Shown piece by piece: positions 47,686-56,743 of a DNA stretch of 64,000 nt (its first letter is position 1; each line of letters begins with the position of its first letter). The position numbers were made by a program, and so were the translations under genes. The notes beneath the pieces were generated by a model. It did not search any database, had not been told where the DNA came from, and saw only the letters and a list, made by a program, of their open reading frames with translations. The stretch lies in the NCBI RefSeq assembly GCF_002563855.1, contig NZ_PDJQ01000001.1:868001-932000 (forward strand), given 5' to 3'. The stretch comes from Tepidiforma thermophila (GTDB taxonomy: Bacteria; Chloroflexota; Dehalococcoidia; Tepidiformales; Tepidiformaceae).

Positions 47686-48068
47686 TGGGCGCCCTCGCCG
47701 ACCTCGGCCTGAGCACCAGCGACGGCCCCATCATGCTCGTCTCCGCGCCCGATTCCGTCCTCGCCGAGGCCTCCCGCATGAAGCCCCGGCCCGCCTTCGC
47801 CAGCTCCATCCTCACCGCCGAACCCACCCCCCGCATCCTCTGGTGGCCCGAGCGCGCCCAGCTCGAGCCCGGCCTCCTCAGCCGCCTCGCCTGGATGACC
47901 TCCGTCGCCCGCGGCGAAGCCTGGCTCATCCTCGACCCCGCCGAGCCCGAATCGCCCGCACCCTCGGAGCTCGAACCCCTCCTCCCCGCCGCCTCCCTCG
48001 CCCTCGTCGAGCAGCGCCCCATCGGCCGCGGCGAAATCGCCCTCCGCGTCCGCCCGCGTGGCGCCTGA
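47685..48068 (+). CDS. small protein translationally coupled to secA
   Basis: Protein of 127 residues whose ATG overlaps the secA stop by one base (TGATG). I do not recognise a family. It is soluble with no signal: an N-terminal SDGPIMLVSAPDSVL segment, a Trp-rich middle ILWWPERAQLEPGLLSRLAW and a C-terminal beta half. The reading frame and coupling support a real gene. The upstream neighbour suggests a link to secretion, but this is only positional. Confidence 0.6.
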
Positions 48069-48138
48069 GCCGCCGCGAGCCTCGCGCACCGCTCTGGTAC
48101 AGTTGGCCCACACCCTCGCACACGCGCTCCGCAGGCCC

Positions 48139-48987
48139 ATGAGCAAAGACAAACAGAAGAAGCAGAAAGCCAAGCACCGGCAGCCCGGGGCCGGCTCCTC
48201 CGCGCCGCCCCAGCCCGAGCCCCTCCCGCCCATCCAGGGCCCCGCCCGCGCCATGGTCATCATGGCCCACCCAGATGACGCCGACTTCCTCTGCGCCGGC
48301 ACCGTCGCGAAATGGTGCGCCGAAGGGTGGGAGGTGATCTACGTCGTTGTCACCAGCGGCGACAAAGGCACCCACGACCCGACCATGCACCCCGAAAAGC
48401 TCGCCGCCATCCGCGAAGAAGAGCAGCGCGAAGCCTGCCGCGTCCTCGGCGTCAAAGAGTGCATCTTCCTCGGCTACCCCGATGGCTTCACCTCCGAAAG
48501 CGCCGAACTCCGCGGCCAGATCGTCCGCCTCCTCCGCCTCTACCGGCCCGATGTCGTCATCACCTGGGACGCCTTCCGCGGCACCTTCAACCACCGCGAC
48601 CACCGCAACGTTGGCCAGGCCACCATGGACGCCATCTACCCCATCGTCCGCGACCGCCTCTTCTACCAGCACCACGAGCACGAAGGCCTCGAAAGCCACC
48701 AGGTCAACGAAGTCCTCCTCGCCGGCGCCGATAAGCCCGACTACAGCGTCGACATTACCGACTACTGGGAGAAAAAGGTCGAGGCGATCCTCTGCCACAC
48801 CAGCCAGCTCGGCGGCCGCACAAAGGAGGACTTCCTCCGCGAGCGGGCCGAGCGCGAAAAGCGCGAACCCGGCAAACCGATCGAAGAGCGCTTCCGCCGG
48901 TGGAGCATCCGCCGGCCCATGCGCCAGCCGCAGGCAGCAGCCCCGGCCGAGCCCCGCCCGAAGCCGCAGCGTACCGCCGCCGGCTAA
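48139..48987 (+). CDS. PIG-L family deacetylase
   Basis: Protein of 282 residues of the LmbE/PIG-L family, zinc-dependent N-deacetylases acting on N-acetylglucosaminyl lipids, mycothiol-type precursors or similar. The metal motif AHPDDADF is present, with Asp where family members often have Glu after the variable residue. DAFRGTFNHRDHRNVGQA gives the later His. The N-terminus is strongly basic (SKDKQKKQKAKHR), and an Ala/Pro-rich tail follows. Substrate unknown. TACAGT at 48098-48103 is a possible -10. Confidence 0.88.
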   Translation: MSKDKQKKQKAKHRQPGAGSSAPPQPEPLPPIQGPARAMVIMAHPDDADFLCAGTVAKWCAEGWEVIYVVVTSGDKGTHDPTMHPEKLAAIREEEQREACRVLGVKECIFLGYPDGFTSESAELRGQIVRLLRLYRPDVVITWDAFRGTFNHRDHRNVGQATMDAIYPIVRDRLFYQHHEHEGLESHQVNEVLLAGADKPDYSVDITDYWEKKVEAILCHTSQLGGRTKEDFLRERAEREKREPGKPIEERFRRWSIRRPMRQPQAAAPAEPRPKPQRTAAG

Positions 48988-51287
48988 CCCTGCCCCTGCA
49001 GGACCACCCCATCCGCCAGCAGCGCCGCAACCCGATCCTCGCTGATGCCGCACTCGCGCAGCACCTCCACCGTGTGCTCGCCCACCAGCGGCGAACGCCG
49101 CGGGTACCCGTTCGGCATCTCCGGGAACCACCCCAAAAGCCGCGGCCCGCGGACCGTCCCCAGCTGCGGGTGCTCAAAATCCTCGAAGTACCCCGAGGCG
49201 TGCAGCCACGGGTCCTCGAACAGCTCCTCCGTCGAGACCGCTGACGCGGCCGGCACCCCCCGCGTCAGCAGCCGGTCGAGCACCTCCAGCCGCGGCATCC
49301 CCGCCAGGACCCCGGCGATCCGCTCGGCCAGCCTCCCCTCCACCGGCTCCCGCAGCGCCTGCTCGGCCAGCCAGCCCCCGGCCCACTCCGGGTGCCCCAG
49401 CCCCGCGCACACGCCGTGGAAGTGCTCCGGCTTCGTCGCCGCAATCAGCACCCAGCCGTCCGCGCACTGGTAGTACCGGTTCAGCGCCGAAAGCCCCAGC
49501 AGGTCGAGCCCGCCCTTCGGGTTCGGCGGCCGCCCTTCGTACCACGTCACCTCGCCCGAAAGGGTCAGCACGCTCTGGTTCGCGAGGCAGGTCGTCACCT
49601 CCTGGCCCTCGCCCGTCACCTCCCGCGCCGCCAGCGCTGCCACCACCCCGAAGGCCGCCATCATCGCGCTCGCCGTATCGTTCACCGGGATCTGGTAGAA
49701 CACCGGCTCGTCGTCGCCGCCCTGCAGCGCCATCAGCCCGCTCCGCGCCTGCACCAGCGGGTCGAACCCCGGGTCCTGCGCCAGCGGCCCGCTCGGCCCA
49801 TAGCCCGTCACCGAACAGCTGATGATCCGCGGGTTCACCGCCCGCAGCGCCGCGTAGTCGATCCCCAGCCGCTCCCGCACCCCCAGCCGGAAGTTGTCGA
49901 GCACCACATCGCTCACCCGCACGAGGTCGAGGAACACGTCCCGCCCCTCCGGACGCTTCAGGTCGATCGCCAGGCTCCGCTTCCCCCGGTTGTAGCCCAC
50001 AAACCCAAGCCCGTACGTCCGGAACGGGTCGCCCTCCAGCGGCTCCACCTTGATCACGTCGGCGCCCCAGTTCGCCAGGATCGTCGGCGCGTACGTCCCC
50101 GCGATGAATGCCCCCAGGTCGAGCACCCGCACCCCGGCCAGCGGGCCGCCCGGCAGCACCGGCCCGTCCCCGCCCCGCACCCGCTCGTGCGCCCCGATAT
50201 CCGAGAGGGCCGCCGGCTGCGGGAGATGCCGCACGGCGCCTGGGGTCGCGCTCAGCGTCACCGGCACCCCGGGGATGACCACCCTGCCCAGCCGCTCGTG
50301 CTCCAGCTCCACCCGCATCCCGTTCGCCCGCACCGTCTCGCTGTTGAACCACTCGTCGATCGTCCCGACCGGCCCGCGCGGCACCCCGGCCGCCTGGAGA
50401 ATATCCAGCCACTCCTGCCGCGGCTTCTCCTTGAACCGCGCTTCGAGCGCCTCGATCACCTGCTGGTTGACCCCGGGCTTCAGCAGATTCGTGAACTCAC
50501 CCTCCACCCCCTCCAGCGCCATCAGGTGGAGCATGTCCGTCGCCTCCAGCGCCTTCAGGAAGAACTGCGGCGTCAGCGTGCCGAGGAAGAACCACTTCCC
50601 GTCCGCGCACTCGTACAGCCGGTAGTTCGGCACACCGCCCCTGCTTCCCCGGCCCCCGAGGCGGAACATCTCCCCCGCTTTAATCGTCCCGCCGCTCTCC
50701 ACCGCCGCCACCCCGTGCAGGCCGCTCACCTCCAGCGTCTGCCCCCGGCCCGTGCGCAGCTTTGCGTACAGCGCCGTGGCAAGTGCCCCCGCACCGAGCA
50801 TCGCCTGGCCGTACTGCACCTGCGGCGTCACCAGGTAGGTCGGCCGGTCTTCGTAGCTCATCTGCAGCCACGCCACGCCCGAGACCGCCTCCAGCAGCCC
50901 CTCGTCCGGCGGCAGCTGGCTCCATCGTCCGAGGGGGGAGTAGGGCGGAAACCATGCGTGCACCAGGGCGGGGTCAGTGCCGCGCACGGAAACGGAGTCG
51001 AGGCCGCTCCGCTCTAACTCCCCCGGGGCCCAGTCGAACACAGCGGCATCCGCACTGGCAAGGAGCTCCCGGGCCGCAGCCAGGCCCTCGAACTGGTGGA
51101 GGTCCAGGGTCACCACCCGCTTGTTCCGGTTCCAGCACCAGTACCCCGGGTGCTCCCGCATCCGGTCGCCCCCCGGCGGCTCCACCTTGATCACCTCGGC
51201 GCCGAAGTCGGCAAGCAGCATCGTCGCCATCGGCCCCGCGATGCCCTGGCAGAAATCGATGACCCGGAATCCGCTGAACGCACTCAT
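48984..51287 (-). CDS. two-domain CaiB/BaiF (family III) CoA-transferase
   Basis: A 767-residue fusion of two family III CoA-transferase domains (about 1-370 and 388-767). Both start with DFGAEVIKVEPPGGD- or NWGADVIKVEPLEGD-like motifs. These enzymes move CoA between carboxylic acids through an aspartyl-anhydride intermediate. The catalytic Asp is present in the C-terminal half (Asp537 in PVNDTASAM). At the same place in the N-terminal half the residue is Gln158 (TPQVQYGQAM), so only one half should be catalytic. Substrate unknown. The stop overlaps the PIG-L gene stop (convergent). Confidence 0.9.
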   Translation of the reverse strand: MSAFSGFRVIDFCQGIAGPMATMLLADFGAEVIKVEPPGGDRMREHPGYWCWNRNKRVVTLDLHQFEGLAAARELLASADAAVFDWAPGELERSGLDSVSVRGTDPALVHAWFPPYSPLGRWSQLPPDEGLLEAVSGVAWLQMSYEDRPTYLVTPQVQYGQAMLGAGALATALYAKLRTGRGQTLEVSGLHGVAAVESGGTIKAGEMFRLGGRGSRGGVPNYRLYECADGKWFFLGTLTPQFFLKALEATDMLHLMALEGVEGEFTNLLKPGVNQQVIEALEARFKEKPRQEWLDILQAAGVPRGPVGTIDEWFNSETVRANGMRVELEHERLGRVVIPGVPVTLSATPGAVRHLPQPAALSDIGAHERVRGGDGPVLPGGPLAGVRVLDLGAFIAGTYAPTILANWGADVIKVEPLEGDPFRTYGLGFVGYNRGKRSLAIDLKRPEGRDVFLDLVRVSDVVLDNFRLGVRERLGIDYAALRAVNPRIISCSVTGYGPSGPLAQDPGFDPLVQARSGLMALQGGDDEPVFYQIPVNDTASAMMAAFGVVAALAAREVTGEGQEVTTCLANQSVLTLSGEVTWYEGRPPNPKGGLDLLGLSALNRYYQCADGWVLIAATKPEHFHGVCAGLGHPEWAGGWLAEQALREPVEGRLAERIAGVLAGMPRLEVLDRLLTRGVPAASAVSTEELFEDPWLHASGYFEDFEHPQLGTVRGPRLLGWFPEMPNGYPRRSPLVGEHTVEVLRECGISEDRVAALLADGVVLQGQG

Positions 51288-51426
51288 GGCCCGGAACTAT
51301 AGCCCGGAGCCGGCGCATCGGCATCGCCTCGCCCCGGGGGCGGCCCGGAGACAACCCCGGGACGGTCCGGTGCCCGCCGCTCCGGCGGCGCTGCCCCCGG
51401 CCGACAATCAGGACGAAGGACCCGCC

Positions 51427-51984
51427 ATGCGCATCATCGACCACGCCGACCTCCCCCGGGCGCTCCTCCAGCGGTCCGTCGACCTCCGCGCGGCCGAAGC
51501 CCGCCAGGCGCTGGCCAGGCTCGCCCTCGCCCCGCCCGGGGCTACCTCGCCGGCTGCGCCCGGCGCCGACGTCGTCCAGCTCTCCCCCGAGGCCCGCGCC
51601 GCCTGGCAGCACCTCCGCCGGCCTCCCGACCTCGCCGCGCTCGCCGGCCTCCTCCGCGACGCCCTCCCCGTCACCGGCGCCGGTCACGGCCCTGCCTTCG
51701 CCGCCCTCCGCGCTGCGCTCACTGCCCTCGGCGTCCAGCCCGCAGCCATCCCCGCGTCCCCCGCCGCCCTGGGCGCGCTCCTCAGCGCCCTCCGCGCCGC
51801 CTTCCCCGCATTCGCCGCCGACGATGCCGCCGCGGCAACCCTCGCCGCCTGGCTGCTCGCCGGCCGGCCCGGTCCCGGGTTCGAACTCCCGCCCGCCCTC
51901 CTCTCCCTCCTCGCCGCACCCGAGCCGCGCCGCCGGCCGCGGCCCGCCCGCCGCGGACCCCGCAGCCCGGGTCGACAGCGCTAG
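51427..51984 (+). CDS. hypothetical Ala/Leu-rich protein
   Basis: Protein of 185 residues, very rich in Ala, Leu and Pro, starting MRIIDHADLPRALLQRSVDL with an AAGGA-like site upstream. The first half has the amphipathic look of helices and a DVVQLSPEARAAWQ segment; the C-terminus is Arg/Pro-rich (RRRPRPARRGPR). No recognised family. It may be a real gene, but high GC inflates open frames, so confidence is moderate. Confidence 0.5.
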   Translation: MRIIDHADLPRALLQRSVDLRAAEARQALARLALAPPGATSPAAPGADVVQLSPEARAAWQHLRRPPDLAALAGLLRDALPVTGAGHGPAFAALRAALTALGVQPAAIPASPAALGALLSALRAAFPAFAADDAAAATLAAWLLAGRPGPGFELPPALLSLLAAPEPRRRPRPARRGPRSPGRQR

Positions 51985-52001
51985 TCAAAAATTTGTACAT
52001 T
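51972..52001 (+). promoter_or_regulatory. promoter before the FMN-binding family gene
   Basis: TCGACA (51972-51977, one mismatch to TTGACA) and TACATT (51996-52001) with an 18-bp spacer. The -35 lies inside the end of the preceding frame. The leader of about 25 nt includes CCGGAGG. Confidence 0.6.
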
Positions 52002-52033
52002 CCCGCGCGAGACGCTTCCGCCGGAGGCCGCGC

Positions 52034-52507
52034 ATGAACGTCACCTGGGCCGAACTCCAGCCAGAATTCGACGCTATCACCCGCCGCATCGTCTGGGCCG
52101 TCGTCACCACCGTCGACACGCGCGGCCGCCCCCGCTCCCGCATCCTGCACCCCATCTGGGACGGCCACGTCGGCTGGGTCGCCACCTCGCCGCTCTCCCT
52201 CAAGGCGAAGCACATCGCCGCCAACCCCTGGGTCGCGGTCGCCTACTGGGACCAGCAGCACGAGCAGGTCTACGCTGAGTGCCGCGCCTCCTGGGATACC
52301 TCCCTCGAACGCCGCCAGTGGCTCTGGGACTTCTTCAAGTCGACCCCGCCCCCGCTCGGCTACGACCCCGGCACTCTCTGGCGGAACGGCCCCTCCGACC
52401 CCACCTTCGGCGCGCTCCGCCTCGACCCCATCCGCATCGAAGTCTCGCGCCTGAGCGAAATCATGACCGGGAAGCCGCCCCGCGTCTGGCGCCCGGCAAA
52501 CGGCTAG
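52034..52507 (+). CDS. pyridoxamine 5'-phosphate oxidase-like (FMN/F420-binding) family protein
   Basis: Protein of 157 residues with the split-barrel flavin-binding layout of the PPOX superfamily. WAVVTTVDTRGRPRSRILHP is the first strand pair and LKAKHIAANPWVAVAYWD the second. Members bind FMN or F420 and act as oxidases, reductases or haem-handling proteins; the substrate is not evident. It starts at ATG 52034 with GGAGG upstream and its own promoter. Its end overlaps the convergent 205-residue ORF by 47 bp. Confidence 0.85.
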   Translation: MNVTWAELQPEFDAITRRIVWAVVTTVDTRGRPRSRILHPIWDGHVGWVATSPLSLKAKHIAANPWVAVAYWDQQHEQVYAECRASWDTSLERRQWLWDFFKSTPPPLGYDPGTLWRNGPSDPTFGALRLDPIRIEVSRLSEIMTGKPPRVWRPANG

Positions 52508-53078
52508 GCCCCGGCTGCTCACGGTCCCGCTGCGCCTCGTACGCCGCCAGCATCTGCGCCCCCATCCGCGGCAGGTCCGGCTCCTGCTCGCCCCGGTACA
52601 CCCCCGCCGCAACCTGCCGCCAAAGGTCCAGCACGGCCGTAAGCTGCTCCCGGAAGTAAATCCCGTAGGCTGCCGCCAGCTGCTCTACCCGCTCCCCGAG
52701 CTGTGCCGCCTCCACCGTGCCCGCCCGCGTCGCCTGCCACGCCACGCTCGTCCCGATATGCTCCCACGGCCACGCCAGCACCGTGTTCTCCCGGTCGGCC
52801 AGCGCTGCCCGGAATCCGTCCGCCGTCCGCCGCGAAACCACCGCGGCCTCCTCCCGCATCGCCGGCCGCAGCACCTCCGGCCGCTCGAACGGCCCCGGCC
52901 GCGCGAACGCCGCCCCGCACACGAGCGACGCCGCATTGCTGCACACCCGCTCCAGCCGCGCAAACGGCATGCCCTCCAGGGGCTCCTCCCCCGCGAACTG
53001 CAGCAGCAGCCAGGCCCCGAACCCCGGCATCGGCTCCGCCGGCGATTGCTCCGTCGTCCGTCGCCAAAACCACCTCAT
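52461..53078 (-). CDS. hypothetical protein
   Basis: Protein of 205 residues, MRWFWRRTTEQSP at the N-terminus. I recognise no family. It has an aromatic/basic start, a central helix-rich part (AAQLGERVEQLAAAYGIYFREQL) and an Arg-rich tail. The last 47 bp overlap the convergent PPOX gene, which lowers the certainty about the C-terminal tail. It would lie just upstream of, and divergent to, the cytochrome oxidase operon. Confidence 0.5.
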   Translation of the reverse strand: MRWFWRRTTEQSPAEPMPGFGAWLLLQFAGEEPLEGMPFARLERVCSNAASLVCGAAFARPGPFERPEVLRPAMREEAAVVSRRTADGFRAALADRENTVLAWPWEHIGTSVAWQATRAGTVEAAQLGERVEQLAAAYGIYFREQLTAVLDLWRQVAAGVYRGEQEPDLPRMGAQMLAAYEAQRDREQPGPSRLPGARRGAASRS

Positions 53079-53312
53079 GCTTCCATTCTCGGCTGTTCAC
53101 GGCTCTGCCGGCATCCCGGACCTTCGGCTATGCAGCCGCGCGATATCCCCGATGTTGCACTCCCCCTGCGAGGGCCAACCGGTCACCAGATGGGTACCCG
53201 CCCGGCCGTACCGCCTCCCCTCCGCGCCTTCCTAGCATGAGCCTGCTGCGGCGAACGGAATGGGGGAGTCCGCCGCCCTCCGTCGCCCTTAACCTCGAAC
53301 GGAGCGCTGCCC

Positions 53313-54083
53313 GTGCACGGGAAACATCTCATCAGCGTCGCCCTCCTCTGGGCCGGCCTCACCGCCATCGGCGAGCTCCTGGTCTTCGCCGACCTCTTCC
53401 CGCCCGTCGGCTCGCACGAGGCCGAGGACTTCGACAGCATCTTCCGCTTCCTCCTCATCCTCGGCATCCCCGTCTTCACCTTCGTCATCGCGGTCGTCAC
53501 CTACGCGGCCCTCACCTGGCGCGTCCGCGGCGACCAGCCCGATGAGGACGGACCACCCATTCGCGGCCGCGGCTGGGTCCCCCGCATCTGGCTCGCCATC
53601 ACCGGCGCACTTGCCGTCTTCGTCATGATTCACCCCGGCCTCACCGGCCTCGCCAAGCTCCAGTCCAGCTATACCGCCTACGGCTGGGGCCCCGAAGAAG
53701 CCGACCTCGAAATCGATGTCACCGCCTTCATGTGGCAGTGGACCTTCACCTACCCCGATGGAACGGAAATCTCCGTCACGAAAGGCAAAGAGGTCGTCAT
53801 CCCGGTCAACAAACACGTCCGCTTCAACGTCAACTCCGTCGATGTCGTCCACTCCCTCTGGATCCCGGCGTTCCGCATGAAGATCGACGCCATCCCCGGG
53901 CGCACCACCTACATGACCGTCTACCCCACCGAACTCGGCGCCTACAACGATGACCAGGCCTACCGCGTCCAGTGCGCCGAGCTCTGCGGGCTCGACCACT
54001 CCAAGATGTGGCTCCCGGTCCGCGTCGTCACCGAATCCGAATTTGAGGCCTGGCTCGCCAGCCTCAAGAGCGAGGGGAAGTAA
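53313..54083 (+). CDS. coxB: cytochrome c oxidase subunit II
   Basis: Subunit II, 256 residues, two N-terminal membrane helices and an outer CuA domain. The CuA ligands are complete in QCAELCGLDHSKM (two Cys, Glu, His, Met), with a further His in VVHSLWIP. It takes electrons from cytochrome c or a cupredoxin. No c-type haem motif (CxxCH) follows, so it is not a caa3-type fusion. GTG at 53313 was chosen with GGAGCG upstream. First gene of the operon; the upstream gap (53079-53312) holds a TAGCAT -10-like box at 53233-53238. Confidence 0.95.
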   Translation: MHGKHLISVALLWAGLTAIGELLVFADLFPPVGSHEAEDFDSIFRFLLILGIPVFTFVIAVVTYAALTWRVRGDQPDEDGPPIRGRGWVPRIWLAITGALAVFVMIHPGLTGLAKLQSSYTAYGWGPEEADLEIDVTAFMWQWTFTYPDGTEISVTKGKEVVIPVNKHVRFNVNSVDVVHSLWIPAFRMKIDAIPGRTTYMTVYPTELGAYNDDQAYRVQCAELCGLDHSKMWLPVRVVTESEFEAWLASLKSEGK

Positions 54084-54085
54084 GC

Positions 54086-55942
54086 ATGTACGCAGTCAAA
54101 TCCGTCTTCGGCGCACTCGGCCTCGGGCTCATCGGCTTCTACCTCGGGCTCGGCATCGTCGCCTTCCTCCGCTGGCTGTTCGGCTACTCCGACCCCTGGG
54201 GCGGCGAAATCAACATCATCGGCGGCTGGGTCCTCGGCCTCTTCATGTGGCTCATGGGCATCGGCATGTGGGGCCAGTGGGGCCGCGAATGGTTCGGCCT
54301 CAAAACCTACACCCGCCAGCTCCCCGGCTGGCAGCGCTACTTCACCTTCAACACCGACCACAAGGTCATCGGCATCCAGTACCTCGTGACCTTCATGGTC
54401 GTCTTCTTCCTCGCCGGCGCCCTGGCCATGCTCATGCGGCTCGAACTCGCCCAGAGCGGCAACCAGTTCCTCAGCAACGCCCAGTACAACGGCACCATGG
54501 GCCTCCACGGCATCCTCATGGTCGCCGTCGCCGTCGCCGCCGTCATCGGCGGCATCGGCAACTACGCCGTCCCCCTCATGATCGGCGCCCAGGACATGGC
54601 CTTCCCCCGCCTCAACGCCCTCACCTTCTGGCTCGTCCCGCCCGTCGCCGTCGGCCTCCTCGCCACCCCCTTCCTCGGCGGCATCGAGCACGGCTGGACC
54701 GCCTACCCCCCGCTCGCGATTTACACCAACAGCGCCCAGGTCCTCTTCAGCCTCTCCATCATCACCTTCGGCCTCACCTCCATCCTCGGCGCCCTGAACT
54801 TCATCGTCACCATCATCTACATGCGCGCCCCCGGCCTTACCTGGGGCCGCCTCCCCATCTTCGTCTGGTCGATGTTCGCCACCTCCTGGATCGCCCTCCT
54901 CTATACGCAGGGCTTCGCCGCGGCGCTCTTCCTCGTCCTCCTCGACCGGCTCGGCTTCTCCTTCTTCAACACCGCCGGCGGCGGCGACCCCCTCCTCTAC
55001 CAGCACGTCTTCTGGTTCTACTCGCACCCCGCCGTCTACATCATGGTCCTCCCCGGCTTCGGCCTTGCGCTCGAACTGATCGCGCACTTCTCCCGCAAGC
55101 CGCTCTTCGCCTACCGCTACGCCGTCGCCGCCTTCCTCGGCATCCTCGGCCTCAGCGGCGTCGTCTGGGCCCACCACATGTTCACCTCCGGCATGCCCAA
55201 CTACCTCCACGGGCCCTTCCTCGTCGCCACCGAGCTCATCTCCATCCCCACCGGCCTCATCTTCCTCTCCGCCCTCGGCACTATCTGGCTCGGCCGCCTC
55301 TGGCTGAAGCCGCCCATGCTCTTCGCCCTCGCCGTCATCTTCAACTTCGCCTGCGGCGGCGTCACCGGCATCTTCCTCGCTGATGTCCCCACCGACATCC
55401 ACCTCCAGGACACCTACTTCGTTGTCGCCCACTTCCACTACACCATCGTCGGCGGCGAAATCTTCGCCCTCTTCGCGGCCATCTACTACTACTTCCCCAA
55501 GATGACCGGCCGCATGTACAGCGAGCGGCTCGCAAAGCTCCACTTCTGGTGGATGTTCATCGGCTTCAACGCCACCTTCTTCCTCATGCACCTGCCCGGC
55601 ATCAAGGGCATGAACCGCCGCATCGCCGACTTCCCCTCCGAGCTCGACCCCGTCAACCTCGCCATCAGCCTCGCCGGCTTCTTCCTCGGTGCCTCCTTCC
55701 TCGTCTTCATCTGGAACATGGTCTACAGCTGGGTCCGCGGCCCCGTCGCCGAGGCCAACCCCTGGCAGGCCCGCACCCTCGAGTGGCAGACCAGCTCGCC
55801 GCCGCCCCATGAGAACTTCCCCGTCCCGCCCGTCGTCAGCGGCGGCCCCTACGACTACGGCGTCCCCGGCTCAAAGCACGCCACCTTCCCCGTCCCCTCC
55901 GCCGGCTTCGCCGGCGCTCCCGCGGGCGGCGGCGGCCAGTAA
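54086..55942 (+). CDS. coxA: cytochrome c oxidase subunit I, A2 type
   Basis: Subunit I, 618 residues, with the haem-copper site. NYAVPLMIGAQDMAFPRLNA, HHMFTSGM, a TTDHK-like TDHKVIG near residue 92 and the final HFHYTIVGG are signatures. The CuB ligand motif reads YSHPAVYIMVLPGFG, with His314 and Tyr318 and Ala316 in place of the Glu of A1-type enzymes. That marks an A2 oxidase, where the YS motif replaces the Glu in the proton channel. It is 2 bp after coxB. Confidence 0.96.
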   Translation: MYAVKSVFGALGLGLIGFYLGLGIVAFLRWLFGYSDPWGGEINIIGGWVLGLFMWLMGIGMWGQWGREWFGLKTYTRQLPGWQRYFTFNTDHKVIGIQYLVTFMVVFFLAGALAMLMRLELAQSGNQFLSNAQYNGTMGLHGILMVAVAVAAVIGGIGNYAVPLMIGAQDMAFPRLNALTFWLVPPVAVGLLATPFLGGIEHGWTAYPPLAIYTNSAQVLFSLSIITFGLTSILGALNFIVTIIYMRAPGLTWGRLPIFVWSMFATSWIALLYTQGFAAALFLVLLDRLGFSFFNTAGGGDPLLYQHVFWFYSHPAVYIMVLPGFGLALELIAHFSRKPLFAYRYAVAAFLGILGLSGVVWAHHMFTSGMPNYLHGPFLVATELISIPTGLIFLSALGTIWLGRLWLKPPMLFALAVIFNFACGGVTGIFLADVPTDIHLQDTYFVVAHFHYTIVGGEIFALFAAIYYYFPKMTGRMYSERLAKLHFWWMFIGFNATFFLMHLPGIKGMNRRIADFPSELDPVNLAISLAGFFLGASFLVFIWNMVYSWVRGPVAEANPWQARTLEWQTSSPPPHENFPVPPVVSGGPYDYGVPGSKHATFPVPSAGFAGAPAGGGGQ

Positions 55943-55957
55943 CCAGGAGTCACGACC

Positions 55958-56161
55958 ATGCGCAAACCGATGCAAACCGGCCTCATCGTCGCGGCAATCC
56001 TCGCCGTCCTCACCGTCACCGAGTACCTCTTCGCCACCCACGTCGACGACGACCTCGTCCGCTTCCTCGGCATCTCCGTCTCCGCCCTCGGCAAGGCCGG
56101 GCTCATCATCTACTACTTCATGCACATCTACCGCCTCTGGCGGCCCCAGGAGGCCCACTAA
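55958..56161 (+). CDS. small cytochrome c oxidase subunit IV-like protein
   Basis: Protein of 67 residues with two membrane helices (about 8-25 and 34-57) and a FMHIYRLWRP end, similar in size and layout to prokaryotic COX4/CtaF small subunits. It has a CAGGAGT ribosome site upstream and its stop TAA abuts the ATG of coxC. Confidence 0.85.
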   Translation: MRKPMQTGLIVAAILAVLTVTEYLFATHVDDDLVRFLGISVSALGKAGLIIYYFMHIYRLWRPQEAH

Positions 56162-56731
56162 ATGGCGCTCGCAACCGCACACCAGCCAGCCGCTCACGCC
56201 CCGGCCCACAACCACCTCGCCATCAAGCGCGCCGGGCTCTGGCTCTTCTTCTTCTCCGAGACCATTCTCTTCGGTCTCCTCCTCAGCGCCCGTTTCTACC
56301 TCGAAGGCATCCACCGCGAAGAGCTCAACCAGCTGCTCGGTCTCGCGATTACCGTCATCCTCCTCATCAGCTCCGTCACCGCCTACACCGCAGAAACCGC
56401 CATCGAGCACGACAACAAGAAGGTCGCCAGCTGGTACCTCTTCTTCACCATCCTGCTCGGCCTCATCTTTGCCGGCGGCGTCGCCTATGAGTGGTCGATT
56501 GCGCACTTCCACCGCGACGAAGCCTTCGGCTCCGTCTTCTTCGCCATGACCGGCATCCATGCCACCCACGTCGTCACCGGCGTCATCATGCTCATCCTCG
56601 TCTGGCTCCAGGCGCTCCGCGGCCGCTACAGCTCGAAGAACCCCTGGGCCGTCAGCGCGGTCGTCATGTACTGGCACTTCGTCGACGTCGTCTGGGTCTT
56701 CTACTACCCCGCCCTCTACCTCACCAAGTAA
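56162..56731 (+). CDS. coxC: cytochrome c oxidase subunit III
   Basis: Subunit III, 189 residues with five membrane helices, the short bacterial form. LWLFFFSETILFGLLLSARF near residue 27, the FFAMTGIHATHVVTGVIML segment with its His pair, and the C-terminal VMYWHFVDVVWVFYYPALYL are characteristic. It supports the stability of subunit I's proton uptake. It is tightly packed between the subunit IV and cupredoxin-like genes. Confidence 0.95.
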   Translation: MALATAHQPAAHAPAHNHLAIKRAGLWLFFFSETILFGLLLSARFYLEGIHREELNQLLGLAITVILLISSVTAYTAETAIEHDNKKVASWYLFFTILLGLIFAGGVAYEWSIAHFHRDEAFGSVFFAMTGIHATHVVTGVIMLILVWLQALRGRYSSKNPWAVSAVVMYWHFVDVVWVFYYPALYLTK

Positions 56732-56743
56732 CCTCGCTCCGCC

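Noticed and set aside
53313..54083. caa3-type CoxB with a fused cytochrome c domain
   Set aside because: The protein ends 30-odd residues after CuA and has no CxxCH motif.
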